This document shows positions 43,327 through 52,980 of a stretch of DNA of 64,000 nt, one piece after another; the stretch's first letter is position 1; every line of letters begins with the position of its first letter. The translations under genes were made by a program, and so were the position numbers. Source of the DNA: Phaeocystidibacter sp965659415 (GTDB lineage Bacteria > Bacteroidota > Bacteroidia > Flavobacteriales > Schleiferiaceae); NCBI GenBank assembly GCA_965659415.1, contig CBFHVA010000003.1, forward strand, positions 1 to 64,000. The letters run 5' to 3'. Under the pieces are notes generated by a model. The model saw nothing but the letters and a program-made list of their open reading frames with translations, was not told where the DNA came from and ran no database searches.

Positions 43327-45381
43327 TTACTCAAAGGAAGCGGCCGTAATATCTTCTGAATCGAACATGGCTGATGTCACATTCATTTCGATATTGAAAC
43401 CAGGACCCAATGGAAGCATGATTGACTTTGGAATCATTACTCCATTCACGTCCTCATAGTTTGCATAATCTGTATTCATAATCATCTCTCCCTGAGGACC
43501 TTCAGCAACAATAGAAGAACGAACTCTTAACCCGGTTTCAACCGAGAAATAATGAGTGGAAGTAGAACCGGCCTTTACAATTTCCACCCCGTAGGTTTGC
43601 TCTCCATTCACTTCAATAACCTCTGGAAGCAAGTTCATTTCTGCAGCAGAGAAATTGGTGAGCTCAAATGGGGTTGCACCCGCAATTTGCTCCGCCTTGT
43701 CTTCTTCGGATAGTGGCATAGTTTGACCGTTCGCCATCATGGTAACATCATCACCGTTAACCACAACCACTTGTCCTCCCATTGGAGAAGTGAACTCGCT
43801 GCGGTATTTGTCAGGCGACATCCACATTTCCGTTGCTGTAAGTGTAGCTCCCTGAATGGTTCCACTAAGTTCTTGCTTGAAATTACTCACCTTAGCAATG
43901 CGCTCAGCTCCGCCAATCGCTTGAACGTAGCTATTAGTAACATCCATCGCAGTCATTCCTTCTGGTACAGCAACGGCTGCAGATGCAGGGTTGCCATACG
44001 CATCGAAACGATGTACTTCGCCGATAGCTTCCAAGCCAGCTGCAATCTCAGATCCTTTACCGACAACGGCTATGGTAAGATTCTCCGCTGCGAAATACTT
44101 CTGAGCAGCAGCACGCACTTGTTCCGGTGTTACGGCATCAAGACGCTTCAGATAGTCATTGTAATAGTCTTCATCCAACTCATACTGCTTAATGCGCAAC
44201 CCAAATTGAGCAACAGTTTGTGGGCTTTCCAACGAACGACCAAAGGATCCGGCCAGGTAGTTCTTAGCAGCTTGGAGCTCCTCTTCAGTAACCAGATCTG
44301 TACGGATACGGTTAATCTCATTCAAGAATTCCACAATCGCGCTATCCGTCACTTCGTTTCGTACTGCGCCGGAAGCAACAAAAGTGGATACGTATTGACT
44401 TGTTCCGATTGAAGAATAAGCTCCGTAAGTGAATGACTTGTCTTCGCGTAAATTCAAGTACAATCTACCCAGCGACCCTCCACCGAGAATCATATTGGCA
44501 AGTCGAACCGCTTCTAAGTCCTCCGCACCCAATGGAAGTTCCACACGGTTTCCGATGCGGATTTCACTTTGAACAGAGCTTGGGCGATCGAGTAATGCGA
44601 TGTAAGTGCTTTCAGGTAGACTAGGAACGGTTACATCATGTGTAGGCACGTCACCCATTTCCCAAGATCCGAAATACTCCTCTACCATTTCTTCAGCATC
44701 ATCTGCGTCAATATCACCTACAATAACAAGGTAAGCCGCATTTGGCTTGAAGTAGGTATTATAGTAATTCTGGCAGTCTGCCAAGGTCACGTTTTCCACC
44801 GAGCCTTCTGTCATAAACTCCCCGTACACATGGTCGAGACCATAAATACGAGAGCCCCACAAATGGGACATGAGCGTGCTTGGATCGTCGGCATTTGACT
44901 TGATTCCACTGATGGTGCGCTCCTTCAACTTGTCAAAAGCCGCCTGATCAAAGCGTGGATTCAAGATTACATCAGCCAAAAGACCGATGAGCGTTTGGTC
45001 GTACTTTGACAATCCGGAAACAAAGGCACCCGAAGAAAAAGTAGAAAGGCGTGCACCAATAAAGTCAACTTCCTCGTCGAGTTGCTCCTTTGTACGGTTC
45101 ACGGTTCCTTCACTGAGCATGTCGCCAGCAATGCTGATCATACCTGCTTTATCACCTTCGAATATCGGGTCAATATCCAAGGTGAGTGTCATAGAAACTC
45201 GTGGCAATTTGTGATTTTCAACTACGATAAGATTCAAACCATTATCGAGTTGGAATTCTTCAAAATCAGCAATTTCAGGTTCGCGAGCTGGTCCAGGTTC
45301 AGGTCGAACCGAACGATCTAGCTGTGCTGTGGCAGGAATCGCCACAAGCGCTACAAAAAGGGAAAGTAATATGCGTTTCAT
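43327..45381 (-). CDS. Non-catalytic M16 peptidase subunit with fused C-terminal domain
   Basis: The 684-residue secreted product has a signal peptide (MKRILLSLFVALVAIPATAQ) and two M16 domains over residues about 35-450, but the zinc motif HxxEH is replaced (MISIAGDMLSEGT), while the substrate-side SLGRLYLNLREDKSFTYGAY motif is kept. This matches the inactive partner of bacterial M16 heterodimers. Residues about 475-684 form an extra LolA/outer-membrane-lipoprotein-sorting-like beta domain (SNFKQELSGTIQGATLTATE, PDKYRSEFTSPMGGQVVVV). It lies 21 nt downstream of the catalytic subunit. Confidence 0.85.
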   Translation of the reverse strand: MKRILLSLFVALVAIPATAQLDRSVRPEPGPAREPEIADFEEFQLDNGLNLIVVENHKLPRVSMTLTLDIDPIFEGDKAGMISIAGDMLSEGTVNRTKEQLDEEVDFIGARLSTFSSGAFVSGLSKYDQTLIGLLADVILNPRFDQAAFDKLKERTISGIKSNADDPSTLMSHLWGSRIYGLDHVYGEFMTEGSVENVTLADCQNYYNTYFKPNAAYLVIVGDIDADDAEEMVEEYFGSWEMGDVPTHDVTVPSLPESTYIALLDRPSSVQSEIRIGNRVELPLGAEDLEAVRLANMILGGGSLGRLYLNLREDKSFTYGAYSSIGTSQYVSTFVASGAVRNEVTDSAIVEFLNEINRIRTDLVTEEELQAAKNYLAGSFGRSLESPQTVAQFGLRIKQYELDEDYYNDYLKRLDAVTPEQVRAAAQKYFAAENLTIAVVGKGSEIAAGLEAIGEVHRFDAYGNPASAAVAVPEGMTAMDVTNSYVQAIGGAERIAKVSNFKQELSGTIQGATLTATEMWMSPDKYRSEFTSPMGGQVVVVNGDDVTMMANGQTMPLSEEDKAEQIAGATPFELTNFSAAEMNLLPEVIEVNGEQTYGVEIVKAGSTSTHYFSVETGLRVRSSIVAEGPQGEMIMNTDYANYEDVNGVMIPKSIMLPLGPGFNIEMNVTSAMFDSEDITAASFE

Positions 45382-45402
45382 CTCTTTATGGGGTTGTGTC
45401 GA

Positions 45403-46731
45403 TTAATTGGATGCTTGTTGAGCCGACATCGGCAGGTAGTGAAGCTCTACGCGGTTAGAAGCGTTGAGATAAGCCTGAGCCACACGCTGAATGTCTTCAC
45501 GTGTAATGGCGCGATATCTTTCAATTTCAGAATTGATTAAGTCGGCATCTCCAAAGTACACGTAGTAATTGGCCAAACTCTCGGCGATACCCGACATAGA
45601 ACTATTGCTTTGAATGAATGAACTTTCAATTTGATTCAAGGCACGCTCATACGTTTCTTCGCTGATGAGGTCATTCTTGAGCTTTTCAATCTCCTCTTCC
45701 ATGCTTGCGGTTAGCTCTCCTGATGTGTGTTCACCGTTGGCAAGAGCCAATGTGATAAACAAGCCATGGTCCTCGAGCGTGTATGGGAAGCTGAATACCT
45801 GAAGTGCGATTTGTTGTTCGTCAACCATCTTCTTTGGAAGAATAGATGAACCACCTTGTGAAAGAACGGTATTCAACATTTCCAAGGCATAGGCATCATC
45901 CGAAGTTTGCCCCGGAATGCGGTAACCTACAAATACGCTTGGAACTTGGATATTATCGTAAACGGTGTCTACAATAGGTCCGTTAAGTGGACCTTCAGCA
46001 ACTTCCGGCTGAATCACATTTTCACCTCTAGGAATATCCCCAAAGTAAAGCTCGATCATTTCGCGCGCATCATCTGGATCCAAGTCACCCGCAATGCTCA
46101 AAGTAGCATTGTTTGGCACATAGAACTTCTTGTAGAAATCCATGAACTCAGACAGTTGTGCGGCGTTTAGGTCGTCCATCGAGCCAATCGGAGCCCAGTG
46201 ATATGGGTGATCGGTAAAAGCTCGGCTGAACATTTCGATAATCCAGCTACCGTAAGGCTGGTTATCAATGCGCAAACGCTTCTCTTCCTTCACTACACCT
46301 CGTTGCGTTTCCACCCCTTCGTTATCGATATTGGCGTGAAGCATGCGCTCCGACTCTAGCCAAAGGCCTAATTCAAGCTGATTAGATGGTAGAATCTCAT
46401 AATAGAATGTGCGATCTTGCGTGGTGTTCGCATTGAGCGCACCACCATTGGATTGCACAATTTTAGAGTACTCACCACGCTCGATATTCTCAGAACCTTC
46501 GAATAGAAGGTGCTCGAAAAAGTGGGCAAAACCCGTTCTACCTTCTACTTCGTTCTTGGAACCAACGTGGTAAAGAACTGTAACGGCAACGATGGGTGTG
46601 GAATGATCTTCATGCAAAATGACGTGCAGGCCATTGTCGAGATCGAACTCTGTAAATTCGACTTCATTGCGTTGCGCAAATGTGCTGAACGACATTGCTA
46701 ACACAGCTGAGCCGAGGAGGAGTTTTTTCAT
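45403..46731 (-). CDS. Catalytic M16 peptidase subunit (secreted)
   Basis: The 442-residue product has a signal peptide (LLLGSAVLAMSFSTFAQ), the zinc motif HFFEH at GFAHFFEHLLFEGSENI, a downstream glutamate in EEKRLRID, and the second M16 domain (PSVFVGYRIPGQTSDDAYAL). It should be a zinc oligopeptidase in the periplasm, acting as a pair with the product of 43327-45381. Confidence 0.9.
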   Translation of the reverse strand: MKKLLLGSAVLAMSFSTFAQRNEVEFTEFDLDNGLHVILHEDHSTPIVAVTVLYHVGSKNEVEGRTGFAHFFEHLLFEGSENIERGEYSKIVQSNGGALNANTTQDRTFYYEILPSNQLELGLWLESERMLHANIDNEGVETQRGVVKEEKRLRIDNQPYGSWIIEMFSRAFTDHPYHWAPIGSMDDLNAAQLSEFMDFYKKFYVPNNATLSIAGDLDPDDAREMIELYFGDIPRGENVIQPEVAEGPLNGPIVDTVYDNIQVPSVFVGYRIPGQTSDDAYALEMLNTVLSQGGSSILPKKMVDEQQIALQVFSFPYTLEDHGLFITLALANGEHTSGELTASMEEEIEKLKNDLISEETYERALNQIESSFIQSNSSMSGIAESLANYYVYFGDADLINSEIERYRAITREDIQRVAQAYLNASNRVELHYLPMSAQQASN

Positions 46732-46893
46732 CTCAGATATCTTTAATTTATAAATAAGCTCAAATAGCAGGATGCCAAAAATAACCTTTTAGAGCGAGCT
46801 TGAATAGGTTGGCAACAAACTATATGGACTCTTCATCGCTATCACCCTCAAAAAAAGTGGTATAGGTGTTAGATTCCATTGAATTATTTCACG

Positions 46894-46901
46894 TACATTT
46901 G
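46894..46901 (+). promoter_or_regulatory. Putative -7 box (TACATTTG) for rplU-rpmA
   Basis: Perfect TAnnTTTG with 42 nt of leader before the rplU ATG, enough for autoregulation of ribosomal-protein synthesis, though no structure was identified. Confidence 0.55.
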
Positions 46902-46943
46902 CAGCCCTTAATTCGATTTGTATTAACACACTAGTACGGAATC

Positions 46944-47531
46944 ATGTACGCAATTGTAGAGATAGCAGGGCACCAGTACAAAGTACAGAAAGACCAGCGC
47001 ATCTACGTTAACCGTTTAGAAGGTAACGAAGGAGACAAGGTTCAATTTGACCGCGTTCTTTTGACCGACGACAATGGTAAAGTAGAAGTTGGCGCCCCAG
47101 TTATAGAAGGTATTGCCGTAAAAGCAACTATCCTTTCGCACCTTAAAGGTGACAAGGTGATCGTTTTCAAGAAGAAGCGCCGCAAGGGCTACCGCGTGAA
47201 GAACGGACACCGTCAGGCCATTACTTCAATTCAAATTGAAGGAATCGGTAAAGGAACTGCCAAGAAGGCCGCTGCGAAGAAGACTACGGCAAAAGCTGAA
47301 GAGGCTGCCGTTGAAGCAAAGCCAGCAGCTAAAAAGCCTGCCGCCAAGAAGCCTGCCGCCAAGAAAGCAGCAGAGACTAAGACTGAAGCTAAAAAAGCAG
47401 CTCCTAAGAAACCAGCAGCTAAGAAAGCCACTGCGGCAAAAGCTACTGAGAAGAAAACAGCAGCCAAAAAGCCAGCGGCTAAGAAGCCTGCATCCAAAAA
47501 GGCTGATGACACTAAGAAATCAGAAGAATAA
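46944..47531 (+). CDS. rplU: 50S ribosomal protein bL21 with long Lys/Ala-rich C-terminal tail
   Basis: Residues 1-103 are normal bL21 (MYAIVEIAGHQYKVQKDQRI, VIVFKKKRRKGYRVKNGHRQ). The remaining 92 residues are low-complexity repeats of PAAKKPAAKK type with few acidic residues, resembling histone H1 tails. Normal bL21 is about 103 residues, so the tail nearly doubles the protein. It likely contacts rRNA or other nucleic acid outside the ribosome core; this is inference. rpmA follows 18 nt downstream. Confidence 0.95.
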   Translation: MYAIVEIAGHQYKVQKDQRIYVNRLEGNEGDKVQFDRVLLTDDNGKVEVGAPVIEGIAVKATILSHLKGDKVIVFKKKRRKGYRVKNGHRQAITSIQIEGIGKGTAKKAAAKKTTAKAEEAAVEAKPAAKKPAAKKPAAKKAAETKTEAKKAAPKKPAAKKATAAKATEKKTAAKKPAAKKPASKKADDTKKSEE

Positions 47532-47549
47532 TCTTAAAGACTTTCAACC

Positions 47550-47807
47550 ATGGCACACAAGAAAGGGGTTGGTAGTTCCAAGAACGGACGCGAATCGGAA
47601 AGTAAACGACTCGGAGTGAAAATCTTCGGCGGTCAAGATGCTATTGCCGGTAACATCATCGTTCGTCAACGTGGAACACAGCACCACCCAGGAAAAAATG
47701 TTGGAATGGGTAAAGACCACACACTTTTCGCATTGGTAGATGGTACAGTAATGTTCGCCAAGAAGAAAGGTGATAAGTCTTTTGTATCGGTAGAGCCTAA
47801 GGCCTAA
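47550..47807 (+). CDS. rpmA: 50S ribosomal protein bL27
   Basis: The 85-residue product is a standard bL27: MAHKKGVGSSKNGRESESKR at the N-terminus, reaching toward the peptidyl-transferase centre, and IIVRQRGTQHHPGKNVGMGK. No cleavable N-terminal extension of the Firmicutes kind is present. It forms an operon with rplU. Confidence 0.97.
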   Translation: MAHKKGVGSSKNGRESESKRLGVKIFGGQDAIAGNIIVRQRGTQHHPGKNVGMGKDHTLFALVDGTVMFAKKKGDKSFVSVEPKA

Positions 47808-47833
47808 TTCCGAGCAAATCCTATCATATAAAG

Positions 47834-47863
47834 AAGGCTTTCCTACTCGGAAGGCCTTTTTTT
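47834..47863 (+). terminator. Rho-independent terminator after rpmA
   Basis: AAGGCTTTCC pairs with GGAAGGCCTT (one wobble) around a 5-nt loop, followed by a T run. Confidence 0.88.
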
Positions 47864-47887
47864 GTTTGCACCGCCAGCTGTGTGGTG

Positions 47888-47895
47888 TATTTTTG
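47888..47895 (+). promoter_or_regulatory. Putative -7 box (TATTTTTG) for serS
   Basis: Perfect TAnnTTTG, 41 nt before the serS ATG. Confidence 0.45.
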
Positions 47896-47936
47896 ACAAT
47901 CAACATGACAAGCACTAAAGCGACACACTTTCAATC

Positions 47937-49211
47937 ATGCTAGAAGTTCACCGCATCAGGGAGAATAAAGCCGAAATCATAGAAGCCTTGGCGAAAAGAC
48001 ACATTGACGCCACAGCTACTATTGATGCCATCATTGCCGCCGACGAGGAGCGAAGAAAAACGCAAGTAGAATTAGACAATACACTGGCCGAAAGCAATCG
48101 TCTCGCAAAAGAAATTGGCGAGTTATTTAAGAATGGGAAGCGCGACGAAGCCGAAAGTGCCAAGGCCAAGTCAGCCGAGTTGAAGTCGCGCAGCAAAGAG
48201 TTACACGACGCCTTACACGACGCTGCACAACGACAAGACGAGCTACTCGTAACCCTTCCAAACACACCGCATGAAAGCGTAGTCAGCGGGAAGAGTGCCG
48301 AAGATAATGTTGAAGTTAAACGTGTGGGCGAATTCCCAAATCTCGGAGAGAACGCAAAGCCACATTGGGAACTCACCAGCGAATACGACCTCATCGATTT
48401 CGAACTCGGCGTGAAAGTAACGGGAGCCGGCTTTCCGATCTATACAGATCGAGGAGCGCGCCTTCAACGCGGGTTGATCAACTTCTTCCTCGACAAGAAT
48501 ACACAGGCCGGATATCGCGAGTACATTCCACCTTTCTTCGTGAACGCCGAAAGTGGATACGGAACAGGGCAACTTCCGGATAAGGAAGGTCAGATGTATC
48601 ACATGGAAAACGATGATTTGTATGCGATTCCTACGGCCGAAGTGCCGATCACAAACATCTTCCGTGATGTCATTCTCAAAGAAGCCGACTTCCCCGTAAA
48701 AAGTACCGCTTACACCCCGTGTTTCAGAAGAGAAGCCGGTTCATACGGTAAAGATGTGCGCGGATTAAATCGTCTGCATCAATTCGATAAGGTTGAAATT
48801 GTAAACGTGTGTCACCCGGACGAGTCATACCAACAACTCGACGAAATGGTTAACCATGTGGCCGGTTTGTTGGAAGCGCTTGAACTACCGTACCGCATTC
48901 TTCGTTTATGTGGTGGTGATATGGGCTTCACCAGTGCTCTTACCTATGATTTTGAAGTGTGGAGTGCGGCACAAGAACGCTGGCTCGAGGTTTCTTCTGT
49001 ATCCAACTTTGAAACGTTCCAGGCCAATCGCTTGAAGTTGCGCTACAGAAATGAAGACAAAAAAACACAGCTGTGCCATACGCTAAACGGCTCAGCTTTG
49101 GCCCTGCCAAGAATTGTAGCTGCGCTACTTGAGAATCATCAAAGTGACGATGGAATCCATATCCCAGAGGCCATTCGCAGCTATGTTGGATTTGATAAAA
49201 TTGCAAAGTGA
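47937..49211 (+). CDS. serS: Seryl-tRNA synthetase
   Basis: The 424-residue product has the long N-terminal coiled-coil arm (residues about 25-110) that contacts the tRNA variable arm and the class II catalytic core: TGAGFPIYTDRGARLQRGLI, TPCFRREAGSYGKDVRGLNR (motif 2), and LNGSALALPRIVAALLENHQ (motif 3). It charges tRNA-Ser. Its TGA overlaps the GTG start of the next gene by 4 nt. Confidence 0.96.
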   Translation: MLEVHRIRENKAEIIEALAKRHIDATATIDAIIAADEERRKTQVELDNTLAESNRLAKEIGELFKNGKRDEAESAKAKSAELKSRSKELHDALHDAAQRQDELLVTLPNTPHESVVSGKSAEDNVEVKRVGEFPNLGENAKPHWELTSEYDLIDFELGVKVTGAGFPIYTDRGARLQRGLINFFLDKNTQAGYREYIPPFFVNAESGYGTGQLPDKEGQMYHMENDDLYAIPTAEVPITNIFRDVILKEADFPVKSTAYTPCFRREAGSYGKDVRGLNRLHQFDKVEIVNVCHPDESYQQLDEMVNHVAGLLEALELPYRILRLCGGDMGFTSALTYDFEVWSAAQERWLEVSSVSNFETFQANRLKLRYRNEDKKTQLCHTLNGSALALPRIVAALLENHQSDDGIHIPEAIRSYVGFDKIAK

Positions 49212-49738
49212 AGTACTCGTTTTTCATAGTTATTCTCGCCGGATTAGCAGGATGTACAACCATTTCAGAAGAGAATCTTCCCCAAGAATTCAAGTATCTG
49301 AAGACGGATGTAGCTTCTGCTCAAGAAGCACTAACCGATCTTGATAGTGCTGCCATTTGGAGCAACTTCGAAAAAGTAAAGCCTTATTACGAGTATCTAA
49401 AAACCGAAGAATTCGATAGCACACTCCGCGAAGTCTATATCAACGACCTCACCTGGATAAATCGATATGAGAAGGCGCTTCAGAAATGGGGAAATAGAAC
49501 GCGTGTGTATACCCATCAATTGGAACTCAGTGCCGCACAGCTCGAGGATTTAGGTCATGACTTGCAGCATGAGCTAATTGATTCTACAGAAGCCCAAACC
49601 TTTATCCAAACGGAGAAGCAGGTTATTCAAGGCGTAATCATGGATATTCAAGATCGCTACGGAGAGATTGGCTTTTACGCTGCAAACCTCGATTCGATGA
49701 CTGCAAGACTCGACTCAATTTTTCCAGATATAGAATGA
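49208..49738 (+). CDS. Lipoprotein with helical body, conserved downstream of serS
   Basis: The 176-residue product starts with GTG at 49208, overlapping the serS stop (GTGA). The signal peptide YSFFIVILAGLAGCTT has lipobox LAGC with Cys 16. The body is mostly helical (YLKTDVASAQEALTDLDSAA, LDSMTARLDSIF). No domain was recognised. It is coupled to the TPR gene by a 4-nt overlap. Confidence 0.75.
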   Translation: MKYSFFIVILAGLAGCTTISEENLPQEFKYLKTDVASAQEALTDLDSAAIWSNFEKVKPYYEYLKTEEFDSTLREVYINDLTWINRYEKALQKWGNRTRVYTHQLELSAAQLEDLGHDLQHELIDSTEAQTFIQTEKQVIQGVIMDIQDRYGEIGFYAANLDSMTARLDSIFPDIE

Positions 49739-51552
49739 AAGTAAGCGCCTTCCTGTTCCTTTGGCTGATGACCCTATCCTCGTTCGGACAGGTTCAACTT
49801 CAATTGGCCAATCAGGCAATGGAAGACGGCAACTATGCGGAGGCCCTAGGGTACTGGGAAAAGGTTTACAAGAATATCCCCGGTCAAAGAGAAGGGGCCT
49901 ATCGCCGAATGGTAGATTGCTACATCGCTCTTGAGAAATACGACGATGCTACCGATTTTATCGGCGATCATCGCGCAGCGGCCAACACTCGATCTGATGT
50001 TTATTACATCGACGAGGGTTACGTTCTATGGATTGATTCCGATACCGTTGAAGCTAAGCAGAACTTCCAAAAGGTTTTTGATGCGGTAGCTCGAATGCCT
50101 GCTATGGCTTACCAGTATAGCGAGCGCTTCAAAGAATGGGGATTATTCCGATTTGCCCTGCAAACGCTAGAAATTTCAGAAGCGAATAACCCCCAAATGT
50201 TCTTCGCCCAACAAAAGGCACTCCTATATGCCGAAATGGGACAGCTCGAAAACATGTACGGAGCTTATTTGGATGTCATGGAACGCAATCCGAACTTTCT
50301 GAATACCTATCAGAACATCTTGCGCTACAACATGAATCGGGATGGGGAAATTCCGCAGTCTGAAGACTTAAGGAGACTCACCATTCAGAAAATTCAGGAG
50401 GGAGGAAACATCGCATTCAATCAACTATTGATTTGGATTTTCACCCAGGAGGGAAACTATAGTGCAGCCTTCCGACAGGAAAAGGCACTCTACTTACGAG
50501 GCGAGGGCAGGCCTTTCGACATCCTTCAACTGGGCGCTTCGGCCACTCAAACCGGCGACTACCAAAATGCCGAGCAGATTTATCAATTCCTTATTGATGA
50601 AGGGCGAAATACACCTTTTTATGCTGATGCCGTTTTTGGATTGAGCCGAGCCCGACTCAGTGAGCTTATCAGCGGGAATCCCGAAATGGACGAGGTTGCA
50701 CAAGTTCGAGAGGACATGATTGAACGAGAGGGTCTCCTTTCAGGAAATTCACTTCAGGCTGAAGCTCTTCTGATGCGGGCCGAATTGGAATACCTCTATC
50801 TTCAAAAACCCGATTCAGCGCTTGCTACTATCGATCAATTGCTGGCCCTTTCTCCTCCGCATTCTCCGCTCGCTGCCGAAGGGAAATTGCTCAAGGGGGA
50901 TATTGAACTCTCCTCAGGAGCTCCTTATGATGCCATTCTCACCTACGCGCAAGTTGAAGGATATTTTGAATCGGGCCCCTTGGGCCAAGAGGCGAGATTT
51001 CGAAGAGCTCGAGTAGCCTTTTATACGGGCGATTTCGAGTGGGCCGAAGCCACCTTCAAAGTGCTTAAAACCTCCACCTCTAAGCTAATTGCGAATGACG
51101 CCATGCGGCTAAGCTTGTTGATAAAAGACAACGCGGCACTCGACACCACGTATATCAAACTGGAGCATTACGCCCGAATTCTGCTCCTTCAAACTCAAAG
51201 AAAATACGATGAGGCCTTGCTTAGCTTGGACACCCTCGAAAACATCTTATCTCTTTCCAGCGAACATCCATTAGACGATGAGATCATTTACACACGCGCT
51301 CGAATATTTGAAGATCGCGAATTATGGGATACTGCCGTGGTTTCTTACCTTGAAGTGGCTAATGCCTTTCCAAAAGAATTATTGGCGGATGAAGCACTCA
51401 TTAGAGCTGCTCGAATCGCAAAAGAAAAGCTTCGAAATACCGACCTCGCCTCAGAGCTCTTCGAGCGCATTCTGCTCGAGCATGGGAATAGCATTTATGC
51501 AGAAGAAGCTAGAAATGAGTTTCGCAAGTTGCGAGGCGACTTAAACACATAG
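49735..51552 (+). CDS. Secreted TPR-repeat protein
   Basis: The 605-residue product has a signal peptide (MKVSAFLFLWLMTLSSFGQ) and TPR-like repeats over nearly all its length (YAEALGYWEKVYKNIPGQRE, NAEQIYQFLIDEGRNTPF, SALATIDQLLALSPPHSPLA, ASELFERILLEHGNSIYAEE). TPR arrays scaffold other proteins; the partner is unknown. ATGA overlap with the upstream lipoprotein gene. Confidence 0.8.
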   Translation: MKVSAFLFLWLMTLSSFGQVQLQLANQAMEDGNYAEALGYWEKVYKNIPGQREGAYRRMVDCYIALEKYDDATDFIGDHRAAANTRSDVYYIDEGYVLWIDSDTVEAKQNFQKVFDAVARMPAMAYQYSERFKEWGLFRFALQTLEISEANNPQMFFAQQKALLYAEMGQLENMYGAYLDVMERNPNFLNTYQNILRYNMNRDGEIPQSEDLRRLTIQKIQEGGNIAFNQLLIWIFTQEGNYSAAFRQEKALYLRGEGRPFDILQLGASATQTGDYQNAEQIYQFLIDEGRNTPFYADAVFGLSRARLSELISGNPEMDEVAQVREDMIEREGLLSGNSLQAEALLMRAELEYLYLQKPDSALATIDQLLALSPPHSPLAAEGKLLKGDIELSSGAPYDAILTYAQVEGYFESGPLGQEARFRRARVAFYTGDFEWAEATFKVLKTSTSKLIANDAMRLSLLIKDNAALDTTYIKLEHYARILLLQTQRKYDEALLSLDTLENILSLSSEHPLDDEIIYTRARIFEDRELWDTAVVSYLEVANAFPKELLADEALIRAARIAKEKLRNTDLASELFERILLEHGNSIYAEEARNEFRKLRGDLNT

Positions 51553-51555
51553 TAC

Positions 51556-51882
51556 ATGTATCTCTACAACGTTACCGTAAACGTAGACGATGAAGTAAAA
51601 GACAACTGGATTGAATGGATGCGTGAATCGCATATCCCTGATGTTTTGCAGACGGGATTGTTCGAAGCCGCCACTTTTTCCAGACTCATGGTGGAAGAAG
51701 AGTCCGGGACTACCTATGCCATCCAGTATCGTATAAAAGACATGGAATCGTTCCGCATCTATCAGGAGATGTATGCAGCAGGTCTTCAGAACGAGCACAA
51801 GCAGAAATTCGGTGAAAAGACCGTAGCCTTCCGTACCATTATGGAAATTGTGGCCGACTTTACGGCCGAGCGCCTCGATTAA
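51556..51882 (+). CDS. DUF4286-family protein
   Basis: The 108-residue product is a small ferredoxin-like alpha-beta protein (YNVTVNVDDEVKDNWIEWMR, GTTYAIQYRIKDMESFRIYQ). It is soluble and of unknown function. It starts 3 nt after the TPR gene and overlaps the next gene by 1 nt (TAATG). Confidence 0.82.
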   Translation: MYLYNVTVNVDDEVKDNWIEWMRESHIPDVLQTGLFEAATFSRLMVEEESGTTYAIQYRIKDMESFRIYQEMYAAGLQNEHKQKFGEKTVAFRTIMEIVADFTAERLD

Positions 51883-52943
51883 TGAAACCCTTCGCTGGAC
51901 TCAAAGTAGTTGAACTGGCTTCGGTACTCGCCGGACCAGAGGTAGGACGGTTTTTTGCCGAACTCGGTGCTGCTGTAGTGAAATACGAATCCCCTACGGG
52001 CGACGTAACTCGTAGTTGGCGTTTGAGTCATGAGGAAAACACCTCTTCCATCTCCGCCTACTTCGCTTCCGTTAACGCCCAGAAAACCTACGCTCAGCTC
52101 AATCTTAAATCCTCAGAAGGAAAGCGCGAATTACTATCACTACTTTCCGATGCTGATGTGCTTATTACCAACTTCAAGTCTGGCGACGATGAGCAATTCG
52201 GGCTTACAAAGACCAGAATTACCGAGCTATTTCCAAAGCTCATTTGGGGCAAAATAGTTGGTTTTCACTCCGATAAAAGCCGCCCGGCCTTCGACGTTGT
52301 ATTGCAAGCTGAAACCGGATGGATTAGCATGACAGGCTACCAGAACCAGAGTCCAGCCAAGGTTCCGGTAGCCATAGTAGATGTATTGGCGGCTCATCAA
52401 TTAAAAGAAGCGCTACTCATTGCACTACTGGAAAGGGAGAAATCGGGAATGGGAAGTTGCTGGGAAGTGAGCCTCGAGGAAGCCTCACTCTCCGGATTAA
52501 TGAACCAGGCCACTAATTTTTGGATGAATAACCACGTGGCTAGTGCCATTGGGACCCAACATCCCAATATCGCTCCTTATGGCGATTTACTCCCTACTTC
52601 AGATGGTAAATGGGCCGTTCCCGCCATTGGCAGTCATCGGCAATTTCAACTGTTTTGCGAATTGCTTAAGGTGGCCGACTTAGCCTCTGATCTCCGATTC
52701 AGAAGCAATGTAGATCGTGTTTCAAACCGAAGTGCGCTGATCAAACTACTCGGTGCTCAAACTCTGAAATGGCAATCTGAGGAACTCAATCAGGCGTGTG
52801 CATCCTTGAAAATTCCATTGGGCATTGTAAAAGATCTCAGTGAGGTATTGAACACTCATTTAGCCGATGACTTGGCTGTTGAAGAAAATATCGATGGGCG
52901 CCAAACGAAGCGAATTAGAAGCTTTGTGGCGCGCAGAGTTTGA
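51882..52943 (+). CDS. Class III (CaiB/BaiF) CoA-transferase
   Basis: The 353-residue product has the family N-terminus FAGLKVVELASVLAGPEVGR FFAELGAAVVKYESP and the segment AYFASVNAQKTYAQLNL, then SGFDVVLQAETGWISMTG-like motifs. These enzymes move CoA between carboxylic acids by an aspartyl-CoA intermediate. The substrate is unknown. Coupled by TAATG to the DUF4286 gene. Confidence 0.88.
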   Translation: MKPFAGLKVVELASVLAGPEVGRFFAELGAAVVKYESPTGDVTRSWRLSHEENTSSISAYFASVNAQKTYAQLNLKSSEGKRELLSLLSDADVLITNFKSGDDEQFGLTKTRITELFPKLIWGKIVGFHSDKSRPAFDVVLQAETGWISMTGYQNQSPAKVPVAIVDVLAAHQLKEALLIALLEREKSGMGSCWEVSLEEASLSGLMNQATNFWMNNHVASAIGTQHPNIAPYGDLLPTSDGKWAVPAIGSHRQFQLFCELLKVADLASDLRFRSNVDRVSNRSALIKLLGAQTLKWQSEELNQACASLKIPLGIVKDLSEVLNTHLADDLAVEENIDGRQTKRIRSFVARRV

Positions 52944-52980
52944 GAAAGAGTTATCTTCAAGGCGCTAAAAATAAATCCAC

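Noticed and set aside
47231..47512. Ala/Phe-rich minus-strand protein
   Set aside because: It is the antisense shadow of the Lys/Ala repeat tail of rplU.
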